DNA of 64,000 nucleotides, taken from Shewanella sp. UCD-KL21. Lineage in GTDB: Bacteria > Pseudomonadota > Gammaproteobacteria > Enterobacterales > Shewanellaceae. The first letter of the stretch is position 1, and each line of letters begins with the position of its first letter. Position numbers and translations under genes: made by a program. The notes beneath the pieces were generated by a model. It was not told the DNA's origin. It saw nothing but the letters and a program-made list of their open reading frames with translations, and ran no database searches. Of this stretch, positions 62,426 through 64,000 are shown in pieces. Location: positions 1-64,000 of the forward strand of contig NZ_MPHK01000011.1 of NCBI RefSeq assembly GCF_001957135.1, given 5' to 3'.

Positions 62426-63805
62426 TTAATCAGCTTCTTTTAAGCTCTGGGTGAGCTCAACAATGCCTTTTTTACCATCACCGAATAACATCAGCGCATT
62501 ATCCATGGCAAATAATGGGTTAGGCAACCCTGCAAACCCTGGGCTTAATGAACGCTTAATTACCACCACGGTGCGGGCTTTATCGACGTTTAGAATTGGC
62601 ATGCCATAGATGGGGCTACCTTTATCTTCACGTGCCATTGGGTTGGTAACATCATTGGCACCAATAACAATCGCCACATCCGTTTGCGCAAATTGTGGAT
62701 TAATCTCATCCATTTCAACTAACTGTTCATAAGGCACTTCAGCCTCTGCAAGTAGCACGTTCATATGACCAGGCATACGGCCAGCAACAGGGTGAATAGC
62801 GTACTTCACATCTACTCCACGCTCTTGTAAAACGTTAGCAAGCTCTCGAACTGCATGCTGTGCTTGCGCCATGGCTAAACCGTAACCTGGGACAATAACC
62901 ACACGTTCAGCGGTTTCTAGCATCATGGCAATTTCATCTGGCGAAGTTGATTTCACTTTACCGGCGTAAATTTCATCAGCATCGACTTTCTCGCCGCCTT
63001 CAGCCATCACACCGAATAAGACATTAAATAATGAACGGTTCATCGCTTTACACATGATTTGGGTGAGGATAATCCCTGATGCACCAACCAGTGAACCAGA
63101 GATAATCAATACCGTATTACCGGTAATGAAACCAGTTGTTGCAGCGGCGATACCAGAATAGGAGTTCAATAGTGCAATAACAACCGGCATATCTGCGCCG
63201 CCAATTGGTACCACTAATAACACACCCAATACCACAGCCACAGCCACTAAAGCATACATTAAGCTGACGTTAGCAGGGTTAATGACTAGCGCAATGGCTA
63301 AGCCAAACGCAGTGATAAGCAGCAGCGCGTTAAGGATTTTATTACCAGGAACTTTGATTGGATTACCTGAAATAAGCTCTTGCAGCTTAGCAAAAGCCAC
63401 AAATGAACCTGAAAGGGTAACAGCACCAATAATAATCGTCGCGCCGATAGAAATTAACGCGACCATGCTAGTGGCTGCAGTAGGGTCAAGGAAACTTGCC
63501 GCTGCAATCGCGAGTGAGGCGCCACCACCAAAACCGTTTAGTAGGGCAACCATTTGTGGCATGTCGGTGACTTTAATTTTAGTCGCCATCACCGCGCCAA
63601 TAGTGCCACCTAATAGCACGCCGGCAATGATCCACTCATAGCTAAGAATGCTTTGGTCAAATAGGGTTACCACCACAGCAATAAACATACCCATGGCTGA
63701 TAATTGGTTGCCACGAACCGCAGTTTTAGGTTTTGTCAGTCCTTTAATACCAAGAATAAACAGGACTGCGGCAACAAGGTAAGCCAAATAAATAATTGTT
63801 GTCAT
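62426..63805 (-). CDS. pntB: NAD(P) transhydrogenase subunit beta PntB
   Basis: A 459-residue inner membrane protein: nine or so spans (1-265) and the NADP(H)-binding domain III (about 285-459) with G-Y-G-L-A-M-A-Q-A-Q-H-A-V and K-R-S-L-S-P-G-F-A-G. It couples proton movement to hydride transfer from NADH to NADP+. The start is 5 bases after the pntA stop, so the two genes are co-transcribed. Confidence 0.95.
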   Translation of the reverse strand: MTTIIYLAYLVAAVLFILGIKGLTKPKTAVRGNQLSAMGMFIAVVVTLFDQSILSYEWIIAGVLLGGTIGAVMATKIKVTDMPQMVALLNGFGGGASLAIAAASFLDPTAATSMVALISIGATIIIGAVTLSGSFVAFAKLQELISGNPIKVPGNKILNALLLITAFGLAIALVINPANVSLMYALVAVAVVLGVLLVVPIGGADMPVVIALLNSYSGIAAATTGFITGNTVLIISGSLVGASGIILTQIMCKAMNRSLFNVLFGVMAEGGEKVDADEIYAGKVKSTSPDEIAMMLETAERVVIVPGYGLAMAQAQHAVRELANVLQERGVDVKYAIHPVAGRMPGHMNVLLAEAEVPYEQLVEMDEINPQFAQTDVAIVIGANDVTNPMAREDKGSPIYGMPILNVDKARTVVVIKRSLSPGFAGLPNPLFAMDNALMLFGDGKKGIVELTQSLKEAD

Positions 63806-63810
63806 TGAGT

Positions 63811-64000
63811 CTATTTCCTCTTGAACATAGCGAGCATACGGTTGGTGACCATGTAACCACCGACCACATTGATGGTAGCCAGCACTACGGCGATAAAGCC
63901 AAGTACATTCACCATAATGCCACCGCCAGAACCTGCTGACAGTAGGGCGCCCACCAGTGAAATACCTGAAATAGCATTCGAACCAGACATTAATGGCGTG
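63811..64000 (-). CDS. pntA: 3' end of NAD(P) transhydrogenase subunit alpha (PntA), cut by the window edge
   Basis: Only the last 62 residues are present ([12 protein letters not shown], then a span ending [16 protein letters not shown]). This is the C-terminal transmembrane part of the alpha subunit, split-subunit or full-length; which one cannot be told from this end. The open frame runs through the right edge of the window. Confidence 0.9.
   Translation of the reverse strand, partial: TPLMSGSNAISGISLVGALLSAGSGGGIMVNVLGFIAVVLATINVVGGYMVTNRMLAMFKRK

Overview
The window reads as chromosomal DNA of a marine gammaproteobacterium, most likely Shewanella or a close relative. The support is the divergent narP-narQ / nrfA block, the cydDC, hldE/lpxL-type, lpoB/COG3014, slyX-fkpA, yacL and pntAB genes, and moderate GC with AT-rich accessory stretches. 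This comes from gene content and protein family recognition only; no rRNA, tRNA, CRISPR array or intact insertion sequence was seen.

Layout. 1-12725: the 3' end of a giant tandem-repeat surface adhesin, then a tightly packed operon of Hpt protein, HlyD-type adaptor, membrane pseudokinase with receivers, TolC-type outer membrane protein and two ABC half transporters. A full hybrid sensor kinase faces it (12877-15297). I read this as a type I secretion system with its own phosphorelay. 15.3-18.4 kb: an orphan SUKH (SMI1/KNR4-like) gene and two related membrane protein genes, each broken by a single frameshift at a simple repeat (a six-G run and an 8-bp duplication). 18.4-31.3 kb: truncated globin, dbpA, rhlE, a DUF3626-like gene, a PAS-GGDEF cyclase, cydDC and small conserved genes including rsmS (ybaM). 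31.3-33.2 kb: an accessory gap with 76-bp repeats, many perfect hairpins, a 19-bp RNA-like stem, and one unrecognised gene.

33.2-46.8 kb: mostly envelope and housekeeping genes (HAD phosphatase, CIA30, DUF4397 lipoprotein, EEP hydrolase, M1 aminopeptidase, lpoB, COG3014, a deformylase, slyX, WD40 lipoprotein, fkpA, zntB, yacL). 47-51 kb: nitrate/nitrite two-component system NarQ-NarP divergent from the pentahaem nitrite reductase gene nrfA, with a near-consensus 7-2-7 NarP site between them. 51-64 kb: GFA protein, a coupled pair of M16 peptidase genes, L,D-transpeptidase, a late lipid A acyltransferase, hldE with a downstream putative metalloprotease whose signal peptide carries 15-bp repeats, MipA/OmpV porin-like protein, a second PAS-GGDEF cyclase, pntB and the 3' end of pntA.

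Most interesting: the adhesin export operon, in which the kinase has lost its phosphoacceptor His, both ABC subunits have lost canonical Q- and H-loop residues and the C39 domain has lost its Cys, while an Hpt protein and intact receivers remain; the pair of frameshifted paralogues; and the structured non-coding region at 31.45-32.18 kb.
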